Below are positions 61,601-64,000 of a stretch of DNA of 64,000 nt, one piece after another. The stretch covers positions 5,838 to 69,837 of the forward strand of contig KQ964251.1 in NCBI GenBank assembly GCA_001566295.1, given 5' to 3'. The position numbers were made by a program, and so were the translations under genes. Numbering within the stretch: the stretch's first letter is position 1; each line of letters opens with the position of its first letter. The stretch comes from Microdochium bolleyi. Taxonomy: Eukaryota; Ascomycota; Sordariomycetes; Xylariales; Microdochiaceae. The notes under the pieces were generated by a model. It had not been told where the DNA came from. It saw only the letters and a program-made list of their open reading frames with translations, and searched no databases.

Positions 61601-62333
61601 ATGTCTCCCTACCCGTCTCTCGCCGGCTTCGTTATGAAGAAGCCATGGCTTTACAACATGCTCAAGCCCGTCGCCAACTGGTACACCAACGCCGCCGGCT
61701 ACCGCCAGCTCGGCCTCAGGTACACACACCACCCTCCTATTCCCGCACTCCCGACGCCGACGATGCCGCAACCTGCGCTCCCCACACGCCCGCACGCCCG
61801 GCCGCGGTCTTCCCAAAGAGGCGTCATCTCGGATGTTTCCGACCACGAGCAATGTCGAGCACTGGATCAGATTGGATGAAGGACGAACTGCTAACGCGTT
61901 CTCGCGCAGGGCTGATGATCTCATTGTCGAGGAGAATGAGGAGGTTATCCTCGCGCTGAAGCGCCTCCCGCCCCAGGACTCCTACGACCGCGTCTACCGC
62001 CTCCGCCGCGCTTTCCAGTGCTCAATTACACACAAGCTCCTGCCCAAGGAGGAGTGGACCAAGCCCGAGGAGGTTAGTCATTATTCCAAGAGATGGGGGT
62101 CGTCGAGAGTGTGTTTGGGACCCGGGCAGAGAACCTGCTTGCATAGTTTCACTGCATATGACCTGGCGGACACCGGACGATCCCCTTCTTGCGAACCACT
62201 CAGATCACGGTGCAACTGCTGACATTCGCCCCCGCAGGACCAACCCTACCTGGTTCCCATCATCGAGCAGATCAAGGCTGAGAACAAGGAGAGAGAGGCC
62301 CTCGACTCCCTGACCATCGTCAAGAACCACTAA
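61601..62333 (+). CDS. QCR7: Cytochrome bc1 complex subunit 7 (14 kDa subunit)
   Basis: Matrix-side subunit of respiratory complex III, needed for assembly around cytochrome b. Exons 61601-61719, 61910-62072 and 62238-62333 join in frame (125 aa), the normal size. Landmarks are AGFVMKKPWLYNMLKPVANWY, YRQLGLR followed across the junction by ADDLIVEENEEV, ALKRLPPQDSYDRVYRLRRAFQ, the LLPKEEWTKPEED stretch and PYLVPIIEQIKAENKERE. Introns (190 and 165 bp) are longer than others in the window, with GTACAC and GTTAGT donors. The start gives the short N-terminus expected of a nuclear-encoded subunit without a cleaved presequence. The neighbouring divergent gene encodes a mitochondrial carrier, so co-expression from the shared region is plausible but not shown. 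Confidence 0.95.
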
Positions 62334-64000
62334 ACCTGTACATGTGGTTGTCTTGACATGGCGAGGAGCGGGCGAGGTGTGGAACGAAACTCAGTATGGC
62401 ACCAGCAAAAAAAGAGCGAGCCAGACATATCACTGTTATTAGTACAGCACGAGGACTAGGGGCATGCCGAACGATCATATGAGTGCAGCGGAAGAGAGGC
62501 CAGGATCACCTCGAAGTGATGGTGACTTTTTTTTATGAGGAGGGAAGGGAGCCATCATCAAATCTTGTACAATTAAAGCTACATTTTAGAAGCGAGGCAA
62601 ATTAGACGACGGCTGGACGGCCACCACCCATTTCCCTCTCAACCCCGCCTACCGGCGACCCTTGAAGCGTTGGGCATGATGACCCGATGCGTCGCCACTC
62701 TTGTGTCGTAGTGACGAGGGACTGTCGGGTACAAGTACTGGAATCATCCCCGCGACGTCTCTGAAAGGAAGCTGCAGTCACTAGAGGGCTCTACTGAAGT
62801 GATGACGCTGCATGACACACATAATCCTCTGGACAGGCCAGCTCCCGAACTTTTGTGCTCGTCCTGCGCCGCGCCGAAGCCGTCCTTTCCATGCGGACCG
62901 CTCGGGTTCGCACATGTTGTCAATGTGACAGGATCGATCACAGCTGAGTGCTGAGCGCTGAGCAATGAGCACCATATCAGAGTCCGAGGAGGATCACGGC
63001 GTAGATGAGAAGTGTGAACGACGTTTTGTTCGCCCGCGCCCCCCTTTTCTCTCTCCTCTCTCGTGTGCTCTTTCCCATGGCCTGATAACAGTCCCAGATC
63101 AGGCACCGAGGGGTTTGGTAGTCATCGCCAGTCTCGCTTCGATCAGGACAGCCCTGCATATATACATACAAACCTGGACTTTGATATAATTCCTCTCGCT
63201 CATATCAGACCCGGCAGCAGCTAGCCGAGCAGACACGTATGATCGGGCTACAGCTGGGGATATATTCATGTGAATCACATGGGGGACACCAAGGACAAGT
63301 CATCCTGTAGAGCAGAAGCATAACGGCGCTAGACCAAGCTTGCTTGATGTGATTTTTTCTTTTCTCATTGAAGACTTCCTTATATACAATTCTATAGAGG
63401 AATTTGCTGTGGGCATGTAAATTAGTGAGTCGTATTGGGTTATCCCGTATTAGGCAGGGATATCTGCTGTTTCCATCCAGTTCTTCCACATCAATCATGT
63501 TGCTCGTCACCGGCCCTTTGAAGAAGCCTGGATGTACTGCAGGTGATGCCTAGCACCCTGTCCAATTATTTGAAGCCTCCTCGTGGAACCAGTATGTACC
63601 GCGGCAAGAAGAGGTAGTCTGCATGGTGCAGGCTTTCTCCTTGCTACTGCAGACGCAGCACCACACCGTCAGTATCAGGGCACTGGTGCAAGTGGTTTAG
63701 CCAGCCTTGGCGAAGCTACACGGACTACTCCAAGGCCAGAGACGAGACCTATACGAAAGGGCTCATGATTGTAGTGGTGTAGTGTTCGGCTCAATTTCAA
63801 AGCCCACGCAAAGGTAGTTATTTGTTGATGTCTTGATGCAGATGCTGTTGTGCTGGGAAGGACGTATATCGTGCAAAATTATCGTTCACATAATGGCAGC
63901 TCCGGCATGGTTGAGAGGATGCCGCGCATACCACCACAATTCGCTAGTCCGGAGTTGGCCCCGGCAGACCGAAGAAGGCGAGATTGCGTGAACCGCCAGA
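62334..64000. other. 3' flank of QCR7 and gene-free right edge
   Basis: The QCR7 3' flank contains a T run near 62528. Sequence from about 63.3 to 63.5 kb is A/T-richer. No gene, tRNA or repeat of note was recognised. Confidence 0.5.

Overview
The window is nuclear DNA of a filamentous ascomycete, most likely a sordariomycete. The genes carry many short introns (about 50-190 bp, GT...AG, with CTGAC/CTAAC branch-point-like motifs). The gene set includes a Zn2Cys6 regulator, a rhodopsin-fold (SAT4-like) membrane protein, a GH31 alpha-glucosidase, an MFS sugar carrier, Wee1 and QCR7. I reconstructed fifteen genes: fourteen complete models, with every exon junction keeping the reading frame, and one gene cut by the left edge. 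No tRNA, rRNA, CRISPR array or intact transposon was recognised. Function calls come from recalled family signatures; no database search was possible.

Layout. 0-11.3 kb: the 3' end of a Pro/Gln-rich gene, a Zn2Cys6 transcription factor (-), a 5 kb gene-free GC-rich block with simple repeats, and a patatin-like protein (-) lacking the usual nucleophile serine. 11.3-16.8 kb: no supported gene. 16.8-27.5 kb: three + strand genes, namely an MFS sugar transporter, a nuclear protein joining a caspase-like domain without its catalytic cysteine to C2H2 zinc fingers, and a secreted alpha-glucosidase with a TATA box and a CGG-N8-CGG motif upstream. 28-33 kb: a seven-helix rhodopsin-domain protein (-) with a probable GC-AG intron, and a single-pass cysteine-rich membrane protein (+). 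33-40.2 kb: a long gene-poor interval.

40.2-48 kb: wee1 (+) and the gamma-tubulin complex gene SPC98/GCP3 (-) converge, putting two mitotic genes tail to tail. 49-55 kb: a type II membrane putative glycosyltransferase (+) converges on a large nuclear protein with degenerate zinc fingers (-). Near 57 kb: a 51-residue protein encoded by three mini-exons (-), easy to miss. 58.5-62.4 kb: a mitochondrial carrier of the NAD+/pyrimidine/folate type (-) and complex III subunit QCR7 (+) are divergent, so two mitochondrial genes share one upstream region.

Best leads: the pseudo-caspase/C2H2 fusion, the patatin without its serine, the three-mini-exon gene, and the G-poor tandem repeat in the wee1 3' flank.
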